64,000 nt of DNA from Terana coerulea (lineage: Eukaryota > Basidiomycota > Agaricomycetes > Polyporales > Phanerochaetaceae). The translations under genes and the position numbers were made by a program. Location: the NCBI GenBank assembly GCA_024811115.1, contig JAKOGH010000763.1, forward strand, positions 174,814 to 238,813, given 5' to 3'. Shown here piece by piece: positions 44,601-56,707 of this stretch (positions are counted from its first letter, which is position 1; each line of letters begins with the position of its first letter). The notes under the pieces were generated by a model. That model did not search any database. It worked only from the letters and a program-made list of their open reading frames with translations, and was not told the origin of the DNA.

Positions 44601-46941
44601 ATGAGTTATAACCCGGGCCCAAAGACAGGATATCAGCCTGTGTACGCTCCGGGACCGACGCCGAACTATGGGGAGGACCAAGCTACGGGGCACCGCCACC
44701 ACAGAGCTATCCGCAGGACCAGAAGACGCCGTTCGAGAACGGTCGTTTTGCACCCAAAAGAAGCGAATCAACGACCCGATATTCTTGATACTGTTCATCG
44801 CGCAAGTACGGGTAACAATGTGTCGGCGCGTGGAGAGATTGCTGACGTGCATATGTAGTTCGCTGGCTTTGTTGTCATCTCGGCAATCGTCCTTTCTGCA
44901 TGGATCAAGCAAGGAGGTCTGGGAGGTGGAGTTGGAAATGGTAATACGGGCACCGGCGTGACGCTCAACAAGTACGTTCTCATTCACCAAGCCTAGATGA
45001 TCGTTTGAGCTGAAACTATGTTCCTTCAAGGCATACGGTCTACTTGCTACTCTTCGTTGCCGCCGCCGCATTAGTGCTCTCTACGCTTTACTTGGTATTG
45101 GCGAGGATATTTACAAGGCTCATCATGCACATCACGCTTATTCTATCCATTGCCCTTAATATGTGAGTAAACAACAATCATCATCCCCTTCCGCGCCATA
45201 CTCAACCTACGCAGTGGTATTTGCGTCTACTACTGGATTACGAAGTACTACTGTGGGCCTATATCCACCCTATTTCTCGCATCCTCCTGACTCTGTGGCT
45301 TATTTCAGCTGGCGCCATTATTTTCACGATCATTGCCGTCCTGTCCATCTTCGCATACTTCGGATACCGCGCACGGATACCTCTGGCGTCGCTTCTTCTG
45401 CAAGTAGTCATGGACGTCGCGAAGCACCATAAGAGTGTGTACGTTGTGGCATTCATAGCCCTCATACTCCAGACTGCAGTCAGCGTGTCAGTATTCACTT
45501 CAACTATCACGCATATATGCACTCAGTCAAAAAGAACAGATGGTTTACCTTCACCGCGATCGCAACGTGAGTTTTCCAAGCTCAGGTTCAAACTCACTCG
45601 TGACTAAACGAACCCTGTGCATAGTTATACCAAGTGGACTCCCGGCAACCCTTGTGCGTTTATCACCGTTATCTTTGCGCACCCTACTCATATCCGAATA
45701 CAGCTTGCACCACTGGAACATCATGCTCGTCGGGCAAGGTTGCTGGCCTCATCTTCTTCGAAGTCTTCTCCTACCTATGGACCTCCCAAGTCATCGGCAA
45801 TGTTGCCCTTGCCACCATGGCAGGCGGTCCATTCGGAAGTAAGTCAAGTTCATACCGCGATGGACGTAACTCTCACAAGTCTGTCAGGCTGGTACTACTT
45901 TGGTCCTCGTGAACAAGGTCAAATGGTCAGTGGTCGCGTACACCATACACGTACCCTCCACTTATGCTATGGAGCAGCCCAAGCACCCAACGTTATCTGC
46001 ATTTGTCCGCGCATCTACGCTTTCTTTGGGCTCCATCGCGTTTGGCTCGCTCATCGTGACCATTCTTGAGCTCATCCGCCTCGTTCTCTCTGCCGTCCGC
46101 AACAACGCAAACCAAGACGGCCACCGTAAGTCTGCGGTCCTGGACTACTCTTTGATCACAGCTGACATCGTCGCAGCTGTTGAAGCGTGCCTGGCCCTGT
46201 GCGCTGAGTGCTTCATTGGGTGCATCGAGGGTATGGTACAGTACTTCAACCGGTACGCGTACATCGAGATCGGTGAGTCTGGCAGTCGATGAATGGAGAA
46301 GCAACGCATCTAATGTGGTCTTGCAGCGTTGTACGGCAAGTCGTATCTGTCGGCAGCGAAGGACACGTGGGGCCTCTTCAAGGATCGTGGCATTGACGCG
46401 CTGGTCAACGATCAGCTCGTAAGCATGAGTACGCATTATGTTTGGTTTAGAGATACGGTACTGAGGGAATTATCTTAAGCTCTGACCTGGGGAGGCTACG
46501 CCATCGGCCTATTGTGCTCCCTTTTGCATACCTCTATTTGCGGTTCACGCACCCAACGTATAATGCCGACGGGCAGTACACTGCGCCCGTGTTACTTTTT
46601 GCGTTCTTGATCGGATTACAATGCTGTGAGTGTCAACCTTCATTCTAACGCCGTAGCCGCTGACATGTTGTTATATAGCATTAACAGTGTCTTCTGCTAT
46701 CGAAGCTGGTGTCTCGACGATGTGATTATCCCAGTACTTGTGCATATAAATTTCGGTTCGCTCATCTTTCTCTTAGCTTCGTCGGGCTAGGAGAAGACCC
46801 TCAAGTTCTCGCGACTCGCGCTCCTGAGCTCTTTGGCGTACGTTTCTGAACCACAACGACTGTCAGTCCACTGATCATTGGTCCTTCTAGCTGATTGCGA
46901 GCACATACCCGGAGGTGGTGCAGGGTGTTGCGCGTGTATGA
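44601..46941 (+). CDS. Choline transporter-like protein, PNS1/CTL family
   Basis: Multi-pass plasma-membrane protein of the SLC44/CTL family (yeast Pns1). Start MSYNPGPKTGYQPVYAPG opens a Pro/Gly/Tyr-rich cytosolic tail. The family core follows across about eleven exons: KKRINDPIFLILFIAQ, FAGFVVISAIVLSAWIKQGG, SAGAIIFTIIAVLSIF, RIPLASLLLQVVMDVAK, VAGLIFFEVFSYLWTSQVI, MAGGPFGSWYYFG, HPTLSAFVRASTLSLGSIAF, CIEGMVQYFNRYAYIEIA, LFKDRGIDALVND, then GLGEDPQ. It ends VQGVARV with TGA at 46939-46941. The introns are consistent in phase. Three frame breaks fall at short homopolymers: G4 at 44670-44673, A4 at 44756-44759 and T4 at 46522-46525. In each case one extra base restores the family sequence, so they look like consensus under-calls. 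Choline transport itself is unproven for Pns1. Confidence 0.88.
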
Positions 46942-47955
46942 TACCCTACATAAGTTTTGCTTGAGAAGCCCGTTCGTGATGGCTTCTCGCTGAAGTCTTT
47001 CTCTAGGAACGCTGCGGCGTGTGTACGTAGATATATTATCTGATGAACGACATTTGTATAAGCACACGGATGATTTCATCATTTTGCTGTACTGTATTTG
47101 GCGACTGCTGCATTGGCTTTGTCGAAAGAGAATGCGACAGGCAGGCGTATGGAAGACTACAACAGGGCAGCACAGCCTGAGCACGGCAAATCTACGAGGT
47201 GCCGCGTGCAAGCAGGAAAAGGTCGAGAAACCAAGGCACAAGCATAGAACCATCATGGGAGCAATCGTCACAATACAATGCAAAAGAAAACTAATATTCA
47301 GTGACACATAGTGCGCCAGCCTGCGGACTACATACGACTTCTTACGTACGCTCGTTTGCCGTCAATATTTTTGATCATTCCGTAGCACAGCAAATCATTG
47401 ACAACTTTGGCTTGTTCGCTTCGTGCCATTGCTGAAAGTCAGTGATATGCTAGATTTGGTAGCATTCACTTTGTCTTTGGGGGAGGATGTGTGGTTAGTA
47501 TAAGCCTCGGCTGGGCCTTGGCTGGACCTTAGCTGGGCTGTTCCCCGAGCCGCTCGGACGGTAATCCTGCGGCGTCCTTCCAAGGACCACTCAGGCACTG
47601 TCGAGCCTAAATGTCGCGCAAAATTAACTGGTACACGAGTCCAGACCTCCGCAACATCCTGGGGAGAGGTGTCCATGAGCGCTTAAATGCCTTTGTGGCG
47701 TTCGGCTGCGTCCGTCAGGATCTGATGGCAACTCTGTTTTCCTCTCGTACTTACCGTCATCAGAACCACTCGTCTACAGACTCACTACTTCATACCCTTC
47801 CAGACCGCAGTTGAATGGCTTGCAACCCTAGGCCGAGTCTCGAGCTTCCGTGTTGCATGGGGGCAAAGTGCGCAAGTTTGGAATCTGTCCGGTGGCTGGT
47901 CAGGTTGTCAACGCGGCCGCTTGGTGCAAGACCGCTGCCAGAGTTCTGTCGATGA
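46942..47955. other. Intergenic stretch
   Basis: No supported gene. Frames at 46801-47676 show no domains or signals. Confidence 0.45.
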
Positions 47956-47960
47956 ACCGT

Positions 47961-48076
47961 GGCTGACAAGTGGAAGAAATTGCTGTCAGCTCTAGGCTCA
48001 GCCATGGCCCGCCTCCCCTGAGGCTGACATGGCTGGCCGTCAGCCCTGGCTGACCCTCTCTGTCGAAGGTTATAAG
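47961..48076 (+). promoter_or_regulatory. Kinase C promoter with repeated GGCTGAC motifs and TATA
   Basis: GGCTGAC occurs at 47961-47967, 48022-48028 and 48048-48054. The reverse form GTCAGCC lies at 48039-48045, with related TGTCAGC and GCTCAGCC copies between. TATAAG at 48071-48076 lies 91 bases before the ATG at 48167. The same heptamer occurs twice in front of kinase B, and AGCTGAC in front of kinase A. A shared transcription-factor site is inferred. Confidence 0.45.
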
Positions 48077-48166
48077 CAAGGCATTATGGCCCTGACTCCC
48101 TTATACTTCCTTGTCGTCTACCCTAACCGAGTTGCAAGAACTTAATACCTCTCGCCATACTTCACA

Positions 48167-51100
48167 ATGGCAATCATATCTCGTATCAAGACTATCATCA
48201 ACAAGAAGAAGTCAACCGGCAAGCAGGTATGCCACGCAACACTCTCTCAGCTAACAGTGTGTTGACTGATCCTGCCATTCGTAAACTAAGTGCGACGGGA
48301 GCGGTTGCTGCTGGTGAACAGAGCGGAGAAGTCTACCCCGAGTTTTTAGTCTCACGCGTACGTGCATTCTACTCTCGTTGTTTTTACGTATCTCATCCAC
48401 CGCTCAGAACGGTGCTGTGGAGAACGTCCATAAGGAGGTGTTATGCGATGCTGCACATGCTCCAGAGGTCCTCAACACCCGGCGTCCCCTCAAAGTTCGC
48501 GGACTCAAGAGCTTCTTGAAGCAAAACGTGAGCATCATGTCCGACGGTGCCACAGCGGTCGCTAACATCGTTGACTTCCAGCCTGTCAGCCGTGCTTTCG
48601 AAAGTGCATCCCGCACACGCAAGCCTACAGCAGCCGGCATTGAATACATTGCTCCTGCGCGCTCGACCTCAGACGTCATCGAAATCTCAATTCCTCAAAC
48701 GGAAGAACCAACCGTGCTCGAGGACATCGAAGAGGTCGAAACTGTACCAACTAAGGATGGAGCTGCGGTAGTAGAAGCAAGCCCTGTCTCTTTGAAGACT
48801 ACGCAGCTGCGCACCACAATCTCTGCCGACTCTGAGATCGCTGAGATCGAGCATGTTCCTGCTCACGCCACTCTCATGAAACGCGCGCTGCCGGAAGGGA
48901 TCACTGGATCTACATCTGCTCACAGCACCTCCGCCAATCGCATTCTTACGTTGGACGACTTCGTTCTCGAGGAGTTCCTTGGAGCGGGTGCTTGGGGGTC
49001 AGTATATAAGGCGAGGCACAAGGCTACGGGGTCGGTGTGTGCGATCAAGACTACGACGAGGTCTGCAGTGGAGGGGAAGGAGGATCAAATATTGATGGAG
49101 CAGTCAGCACTTCTCGTGCTTGCTGGTCAGAAGGGTGTCATGGAGCTGTTGGCGACATTTCACGATGACTCCAAGTTTTATTTCGTTACGGTGAGTACTC
49201 GCCCATTACCATCTTGAGCTGAGCTGACCAAGACGGTACAGGAATACTACTCCGGCGGGGATATGATGATGCTGCTGGAGCGATGGCGTACGCTGCCTGA
49301 GTCTTTGCTGGTATTTTACGCTGCGCAGATGGTATGTCTCCTGTCTCCTCACAAGGGAGGCCGTTGCGCATTAGTTGATCTTTTCTTCAGCTACTCAGTC
49401 TTGAGGCAGTGCATGCCCATGGGGTCATCCACCGGGACATCAAGCCGGAAAACGTCTTCATAGACGAGGCTGGTAATGCTGTTCTCGGAGACTTCGGTCT
49501 TTCAGCGTTCGCGATGGAGCTGGAGCAGGCGCGCGCTAGAAACGACGAACCTGAGATCGTCGGCACTCTCGATTATCTCGCACCGGAGATCTGGTGCAAG
49601 GGTCTGTTCGTCCCGAGCACCGACATCTGGGCTTGGGCTGTGATCCTGTTCGAAGGTGCCACTGGACGTGTAAGTGCCCAACCTCGCATTCACTCTCCTC
49701 AACAATAACGTTGTCTCGCAGCGGTTGTGGAACGAGGACGAGTGCGAGTCCGTCACTGAGATGGCGCAGCGCACTTGCCTCGGTAGCCTCAAACAGTGGT
49801 TAGGCAACGACAAGATTTCCAAGGACTTGTATGATTTATTGGACAAGGTACGTATCTCGCCAAATCGCCCTGTTCATGCCGGAGATCTAAAGCGATGATG
49901 TGTAGATATTTTCGACGGATGAAGTTCACCGTCCTTCACATGAGGCTATCAAGGCCCACCCTTTCTTTAAGTCTATGTGAGTCCATTGCCATTTTCTTTT
50001 TACTACGTACTGGGACTCACGGTGGCTTTTAGCGACTGGGAGGCGCTTGCCGCCGGAGAACTTTCTGTTCCCAAGGTCGGCGTACCCCCGTACGAGTGCA
50101 CTGCCCAGAAGAGCCCATCTTCGGAGCGAATCCATCGAGGCTACCACACGCAATAACAACATAACACACCAGGATTCCGATGAGGATATCTGGGCGGTGT
50201 TCGACTTCACTTCGGATACTCTGGCCCCAAAGCCTGCCATCCCCTCGCCGACGTCTCCCATTCAGGACAAAAATACCTCCCGTCCTACCGTCGGTCCTAT
50301 CTCTATCATCACCCCCATCCCCGCTACGGCTCTGTCAGGCGCGGTCTCAACGTCCCCTTTGCCTCCCCTTCCCACCCCTGCAAGCCCGGCGACTGTTCCG
50401 CAGTCATCTTCTGCATCAGGCAACATCTCCGTGAAATCAAGCCGCAATGCAGCATCCCCCTCCACCGATATCCTCGACTACGACAGCTCTGTGGCTATCC
50501 AGCCGCAATGCTCTGGCGTTGTAGGCGCAGAACCATTCCCCTCCACCTTCTACTACGAGAACACGGACGTCATCGAGGACGTCACTATCGTTATCTCATC
50601 TGAAGCCGTGCCTTTCCCCGTCATCAAAGACATTTACGAGGCTGACGCTGACGCTGGCGATGTCATTCTGACTTCGGCATTCCGTCGTCCCCTTTACGCT
50701 TCTGGATCATCATCACCTTCTCTCCTAGACTTCGCCCCCTCGGCTCACCCGGATGGGTCCCCAGTGGCCCAACAATTTTGCGACGATGCCCCAATCACTG
50801 CGGCCAACGAATCATCATACCCCTCCGACGAGTCGTACCTCGCCGGACTCTACTCATTCTTCAAGCATCAACCGCGCGAAGACTCCAACGCTCGCGACTT
50901 CTCCTCATCTCCTTCTCCCTTCGCCTCTGCCCCCTCGTCTCACTCGGATGAGTCTCTAGTCGCCATCCACATGTGCAACGGTACTCCGGTCAGTGCGACC
51001 AACGAATCATTATACCCTTCCGATGAGTCGTATCTCGCCGAACTCTACTCCTTCTTCAAGCACCAACCGCGCGAAGATACCAATGCTCGCTACTCCTCCT

Positions 51101-51321
51101 CGGTAGATACCGACGACTGGGAGGAGACAACGTTGACAGAGCTGGAAATCCGGGTTACGCTTGCTTACCCAGAGAAGCAAAAGCGCCGATCCTTCCTTTC
51201 CGCCTCTCTCGCTGGGCGGCCGTCTTCAGCAGACGCCTTTCCCGCTCCGCATAATTCTCTGCCTATTTGGCCTCCACTCACTATCTTTCTCTCTTTACTT
51301 CTTCGCATAAGATCGGCATGA
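48167..51321 (+). CDS. Protein kinase C of this family: Ser/Thr kinase with long repetitive acidic tail
   Basis: Third member of the local kinase family and the best preserved. Exon 1 (48167-48226) encodes MAIISRIKTIINKKKSTGKQ. A block with VHKEVLCDAAHAPEVLN and a PVSRAFES segment matches the N-terminal block of A and B. The kinase domain shows FLGAGAWGSVYKA, AIKTTTRS, HRDIKPENVF, DFGLSAFAMEL, GTLDYLAPEIW and STDIWAW. The helix HEAIKAHPFFKS leads to WEALAAGELSVPK. A non-classical intron (gtcggc...ccag, about 50077-50171) is needed to join DSDEDIWAVFDFTSDTL in phase; otherwise this is another frame break. The tail, about 380 residues, is Asp/Ser/Pro-rich and has two 65-residue repeats with YPSDESYLA(G/E)LYSFF. 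It ends after KQKRRSF and a hydrophobic LTIFLSLLLRI. A small exon between 48227 and 48410 is unresolved. Substrate unknown. Confidence 0.75.
50730..51110 (+). repeat. Two 65-codon tandem repeats in the kinase C tail
   Basis: YPSDESYLAGLYSFF begins at about 50818 and YPSDESYLAELYSFF at about 51013, 195 bases apart. The flanking APSxHxDxS, C and FKHQPRED(S/T)NAR are also repeated. The unit length keeps the frame. Confidence 0.8.
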
Positions 51322-51759
51322 CTCTTTCCTCCCTCTTGCATTACATCTACAATTGCACATATTGGCTAGCATCTTCTGAACCCTCTGCACAATTTCTCAC
51401 ACCGCATACATTTTTATCTTACACTTCTCATATTGCATTGTACTATTAGACTTGTAGTATCAGGTATTCCGCGGCACGGTCGACTATAATAATGCTAATG
51501 CGCACAACATCTTCGCACATCACTTCGCTTTGGTTGTTTGCGTCTTCAAGAGGCTTTCTAAGACTCAGGCTCACCGTGGGGCCAATAAGAACTGAGGAAG
51601 GTGCCCTGAAAGCCCGGCTTTGTGGCGGTGATTGGATCAGGTACCCGCAGCGCGGCGTGTAAGCGCCGAGCCACGCATCCTGCACCAGACTCCTTCTGCG
51701 GGACGTCGTGGTATGCTCCCGCTCACTTGTTCGCCCTCCCTGCCCCTTTGACGACCATC
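51322..51759. other. Intergenic between kinase C and PI4K
   Basis: AT-rich left part, likely the 3' untranslated region of kinase C. The promoter of the PI4K gene lies on the right; no TATA was identified. Confidence 0.45.
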
Positions 51760-54700
51760 ATGCCCAACCGTACGGAGTACCAACCACTTGCACAGGACAT
51801 CGACAACGACAACGACAGAGATGTCGCCGAGGGTCTGCCGTCGCCCGTTACCGCCTCGAGCGGCCTCGGACTGCGCCGCCCCCACCGTCCGGGCAACATT
51901 GACCTGAGCAAGCTTGACACGGCCTTCAAGAGGCGAGTATCTTGTTATCTCTGCGATTGCATGCTACCAACTAACTCAGCATGCGTTAGATGGACAGAGT
52001 CAATTGCGCAGAAGGTCAGACGGAAGAAGAAGGTTGACGACAAGTCTCGGAAGGAGATATGGCATAGTGTGTTCGCACCACAGATTGAGCCAGTGACTTG
52101 GGATGATACTCCGGTGCGTCAGAACCCCCATTCCTCTCATGTCCGTGTTCATTGATCGCCTTTACGCCGTAGGTAAAGACGCTAGACCATAAACCACCTA
52201 TGAGGAAAGCCGACTTCGCTGTGTGAGCTCTCCGAAGCGCATTTGGCTCCTATACAGTACTGACAGAACGCAAAAGGCTCGTCGAATCAGTGAAGGACGC
52301 CATAGCCGATGGAATACATCCCAAGATGATTGCGAAAGGTTCATCAGGCTCCTACTTTGCAAGAGCCAGGGTGGATGGCAAGGTCCAGACGGTAGCGTGC
52401 GTCGCATGGACTCTGTCTTGCAGTCATTGACTGACACCCATGACCTGACAGGGTGTTCAAACCCAAAGATGAGGAACCATACGGAAACTTGAACCCGAAG
52501 GTGCCCACTACCCAATGATCTTCAAGGAGCTCCCACTGAATAGCGCCGTACCATGCTGTAGACAACGAAATGGTTGCACAGACAATTTCGTTGGATAATA
52601 CCTTTGGTCGTGCGTGCCTAATCCCGAACTTGAGGTTAGTCAGACTGGTCGGGGCTGTACCAGTTGTTGACGCCTGTATAGCTATATCTCCGAAGCAGCT
52701 GCATCACTATTGGACGAGCGACTGTTCTTAAACATAGTTCCTCGCACGGAGCTGGTGTCTCTGTCAACTCCGGTGGGGTCTACCAGGTCTTACGTCTGCA
52801 CACACTTTCTTACTGACTGGTATCCAGGCGTTCTACTATCTGTGGCTGGACAGGAATGCTGCGAAGAAGGGAAAACCATTACCGGACAAGATTGGTAGTA
52901 TGCAGTGTTTTATGCACGGATATACCGGTAAGGGCTACGCTTTCTTGGTATAGGTGGTCCCTGATTAGCCATTTAGATGCATCCGAGTTCCTTCGAAAGC
53001 ATCCATGGCCGGGTCGCGCTATAAGCGACACATTTGACGACTCGAATCATCGAAAACGGAAGTGGTCAAAGAAGTTTTACTCAACGATGAAGATTATCTG
53101 TGGTAAGACTGGTGTGGACGAAGAGGGATGGGATGAGGAAGACCGAGAAGATGAGCGAATGCTGTTTGATGCTACTGAGAGCCACCGCGGCTCAGAAGAG
53201 TTTTACTGGACATCCGCTTTGCAGGACAGTTTCCGCGAAGAGTTAGAGAAGTGCGTTTGCATAACCTTTTTATTCACGTGTCGACTCATCTTACCTGCGC
53301 CCCAGGCTGGTGATCTTGGACTACCTCATGCTCAATACCGACCGAGGTGCGGACAATTACATGATCAAGTACTGCAATGTCCCCCACGGCAAGTCGCTGG
53401 TCGACGTCGCGCCCAGCAGATCTGTCCTTCGTGAAATGCCACAGATGGCTGAACTTCGCCGGACGAGCACGCCGCCTGTAGGTACACCGCAGATGTCGGC
53501 GAGCGCGTCAAACAGATCCGCTACTCAGTCTCCGCAACCCTCCAGCAGCCTACCGTATACGAGAAACCTCACATACACATTGCTGCCATTGATAACTCGC
53601 TATCTTTCCCTCACGAGCACCCGAAAGGTTGGCGGTCATACACCTATGGCTGGCTGTACCTGCCCGTTACAATCATCGGGCGACCTTTCAGTCAGAAGAC
53701 GAGGGACCATTTCTTGCCGCTGCTCACATCGAAACAGTGGTGGGCGGACACAACATACGAGTTGCGGAAGCTGTTCGCTGTTGATCCGGACTTTCATCCG
53801 AAGATGTTCAACGTGAGTTCTCTATCATATGGCCCAATCTACTTTGCAGGACTCACTGGATTCTACCCCCAGCGTCAACTTGCTGTCATTAAGGGTCAGG
53901 CATGGAATATCGTCCAATCATTGAGACACGCAGTACGTGTTGTTCATGTTTGCATTATGTAAAGTTCTCTGAACAACCGTCTAGGACGAAGGTAGGATAC
54001 GAATTCAATGATGTTATTACCTACTAATTGTGCGGTAGGCCCGTTGGAGCTGACAAGGCGGCAGAAGGTCCTTGTATGGGATGACGAGATTGAGATCACC
54101 GAAGAGAATGTACCAGTGGTCCCAGACAGTCCCGCTCTGGCTCGTCGACCGCGACATGCTCGGGAGTCCTCGGCCACCACTCTACCTGATCCTCCTGTGC
54201 CGCGGTCAAGACGAAGTCTGAGCATCACAGACTTCCCACCTCCTATGAGGCGTGTCTCGTCAGAACACTCCCGACCTGTATCCTTTCTCCGCGAAGTTCT
54301 CTCGTGTGCATCCCGCCACGACAGGTGTCACGGTCCTCGAGCATATGGAACGGCTGGACGCTGTCGAGGCGGGGCTCAAGCGAATAGGAGTGGAGAGCGA
54401 AACCGACGACGATGCCGTGATGGACGAGGAAGAGACGGATGTTGGCACGGTGCGCGCGAAGGTAGCTAAGAAGAAGAAGCCTCAGGCTTCAGATGCTGAG
54501 GGCAAATCCTCTTGTCGCCATCGTCCCAGGCAGCGCGCTTACCAGCGGTTTTGGAGGGCGGGAGTTCAGGAGCGCCCACCGAAGACAATGAATCTATCGC
54601 TGAGGAAGACCTCGTCACTATGTCGAAGTCGATGCCTCACCTTGAACCAACACCTTCGCGATCTCAGTGGACAAGTCCTGTAGACAGGCCGAACCTCGAT

Positions 54701-54858
54701 TGGATGGATATAGAATCTGCCCCCAGTCCAAGGCGGCGAATGGTCATTGCAGAGGTCAGTGCTATGCTACATTTATCACTGGAGGGCTTCACATAATGAC
54801 TCTTGTTTTCAGCGACTGGAGACCGTCGATACCAGGCCGTTCTTTTCCGGGTGGTGAT
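51760..54858 (+). CDS. Type II phosphatidylinositol 4-kinase (Lsb6/PI4K2 family)
   Basis: Makes PtdIns4P on Golgi, endosomal or vacuolar membranes. Start MPNRTEYQPLAQDIDNDN. Signature segments in order: GSSGSYFARARVDGKVQT (nucleotide-binding loop), VFKPKDEEPYGNLNPK (ATP-binding Lys), FGRACLIPNLSYISEAAA, LSTPAFYYLWLDRN, LVILDYLMLNTDRGADNYMI with the catalytic Asp, and HIHIAAIDNSLSFPHEHP (metal-binding Asp). The helical end of the domain has YTYGWLYLP and SKQWWADTTYELRKLF. The C-terminus is long and disordered, with HPATTGVTVLEHMERL, ending RLETVDTRPFFSGW and TGA at 54856-54858. Two frame changes occur in the C-terminal part, near 54250 and at the G3 run 54500-54502, where one added G restores the frame. 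They are probably base errors. Confidence 0.88.
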
Positions 54859-55019
54859 GGACATACTATCTGGACCTCTACAGAGTTTCTTGTGCTTCAG
54901 TGAATATCCAAGAGGCACCTGCCTCCGCATATATACGCAGGGCTAATATTGTATTACAACGGATACTGCCATGTAATATAGATAGGGCATATACAGCAAT
55001 GGACGCACGCGAATATAGA

Positions 55020-56442
55020 CTAGTCGCCCTCTGTCATGAGCCACTTCGCGAACTCATCCAGCCGCGCCTTTTCTGCTTCGTCGCTGTCGCCCTCGATTTC
55101 TTCGCCTGCTCCGCTGCGCTTGTAGCGCTGCTTGCCGGCGTACAAAGACGCCTCGATGCGGCGACCGGCGAAGAACCGTCCGTTCATTTTCTACAGCAGA
55201 GATGAGCATACACACATGTAGAGAAAAAGTTGCTTACTATGACACATGCTTGTGCACTGACAGGATCTCGGAACTTGACTGTCATGACGCCGTCTGCCTC
55301 CTTGTCGTAGAGCACGACGTTGGTCACTTCGCCCAAGGCTTCGCATTCTTCTCGGACGTCCTCTTTCAGCTCCAGTAGCAACGACGCGTCTTCTTCAAGT
55401 TCCTTCAGCGTGAACATGTACTTGAGGATAACTACGCGACTTGTCCTGTTCGTAGCAGGCGTTTTGTCTTCTGCAGTGATGGCCGGCCCGAAACCGTCCT
55501 CATCGTCCCATTCACCTAGCTTCCTGGAACGTACAGTTAGAAAATGGCCCGAAAGTTTAGAGCCACACTCACTTCTGCATTTTCCCTATTCTCCGCGTCG
55601 CCTTCTTCTTGTCCACCGTTTTGCGTACCCGCTCCGTCCCACTACCTTCCACGCTCCCTGCCTCATGCTTATTCCCGAACTCCGCCTGCTTCACCGTCAT
55701 CCGCGTCGCCGGTTCACCAAGCCGCAGCTCCGCGTCGTCCAAAATATTCAGCGCAAGGATTACAGAGTCCTCCTTGAAGTACACCACGAGGGCCTCGCCG
55801 CTGAACGCGCCGTCCTCCCGCGCGTACATCTTCACCTTCGGCTCGCCCCCGTCGTCCTCCTCAATCAGCCCGCACCTGCTGAAGCGCTCCACGAGCTCGT
55901 CCGCGTCCGTGTCTGACGGCAGGCCCGTCACGTACACCGCCGTGTTCTTCGACTTGCGCTCCTTCTCGGCCTTCTTGCCCTTTTTTTCGACGAGGGCCCG
56001 GCCTCGAGCCCGCGCGTGTCATGCGTGTAGTCCTCCGGCTCCTTGCGCTTTTTGGTTCGCGCGAGCACGGGGGCTGCAGGTGCCTGGGGAGCACTCGGTC
56101 AAGGCTGTTCTGGAGGGAGTATTTTAGAACGTACCTCTTCGTCTACACCTGCGACAGAGTAAGCCGCTTGTTGAGCCTTTACCAGGTCTTCCGAGAGCTA
56201 TACGCAATGCCTCCGCTCAGCAGGTTGCGTGGTGGGTTGAACAGTTGAGTACTTACTATAGGTACCCATGCGCCCTTTCCAGCATCGTATTCCATTTCGT
56301 TGCCATCGTCATCTTCCAGCTTCCACGTCCCAGACTGCCTGTCGAAGTGTACGCGGGGGTCATCTTCAAATGCAGCAGCTTGTGCCGCAGAGACCGCTGA
56401 GGAGCCCGCAGTAGCAGATGGCGGTACTACTGGAGCCGACAT
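55020..56442 (-). CDS. HTATSF1/Cus2-type U2 snRNP-associated splicing factor
   Basis: Homologue of human HTATSF1 (Tat-SF1) and yeast Cus2, which bind the U2 snRNP protein SF3B1/Hsh155. Start MSAPVVPPSATAG; an N-terminal segment RVHFDRQSGTWKLEDDDG has the family's aromatic YDAGKGAWVP part. The first RRM has NTAVYVTGLPSDTDADEL and GEALVVYFKEDSVILAL. A UHM-type second RRM follows, with SRVVILKYMFT, EECEALGEVTNVVLYDKEA, MTVKFRDPVSAQAC and NGRFFAGRRIEASLY (RxF-type motif). It ends RLDEFAKWLMTEGD and TAG at 55020. At 55981-55987 (T7 on the plus strand) the frame breaks between GPSSKK and GKKAEKERKSK. Eight rather than seven bases would restore a lysine-rich stretch, so a homopolymer under-call is likely. 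Confidence 0.87.
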
Positions 56443-56707
56443 ATCTTAGAGTAGTAGATTATGGAAGTCGTGAGTGTTTCGTGCGGCGTTGAGATAGCGT
56501 TGGGTTGAGGATTATCAGTGAAGCAGTCTTATAAGTAGCCCAAGCTAAGCATTTGGTGACAGTAGAGGTCAATGGTTAAGGTGGCGCTTGTAATTGGATG
56601 AACGTGCTCAAGAACGTGCTCTCACGCGTACTAGGCGAAGCGCTCGGTGTAACAACGACGGACAACCCAAAGCACTATTCGCTATGTCTGTATATACATC
56701 TATTTCA
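56443..56707. other. Short intergenic gap
   Basis: Upstream region of the Cus2-type gene and 3' flank of the complex I gene; both are leftward. No extra gene. Confidence 0.4.
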
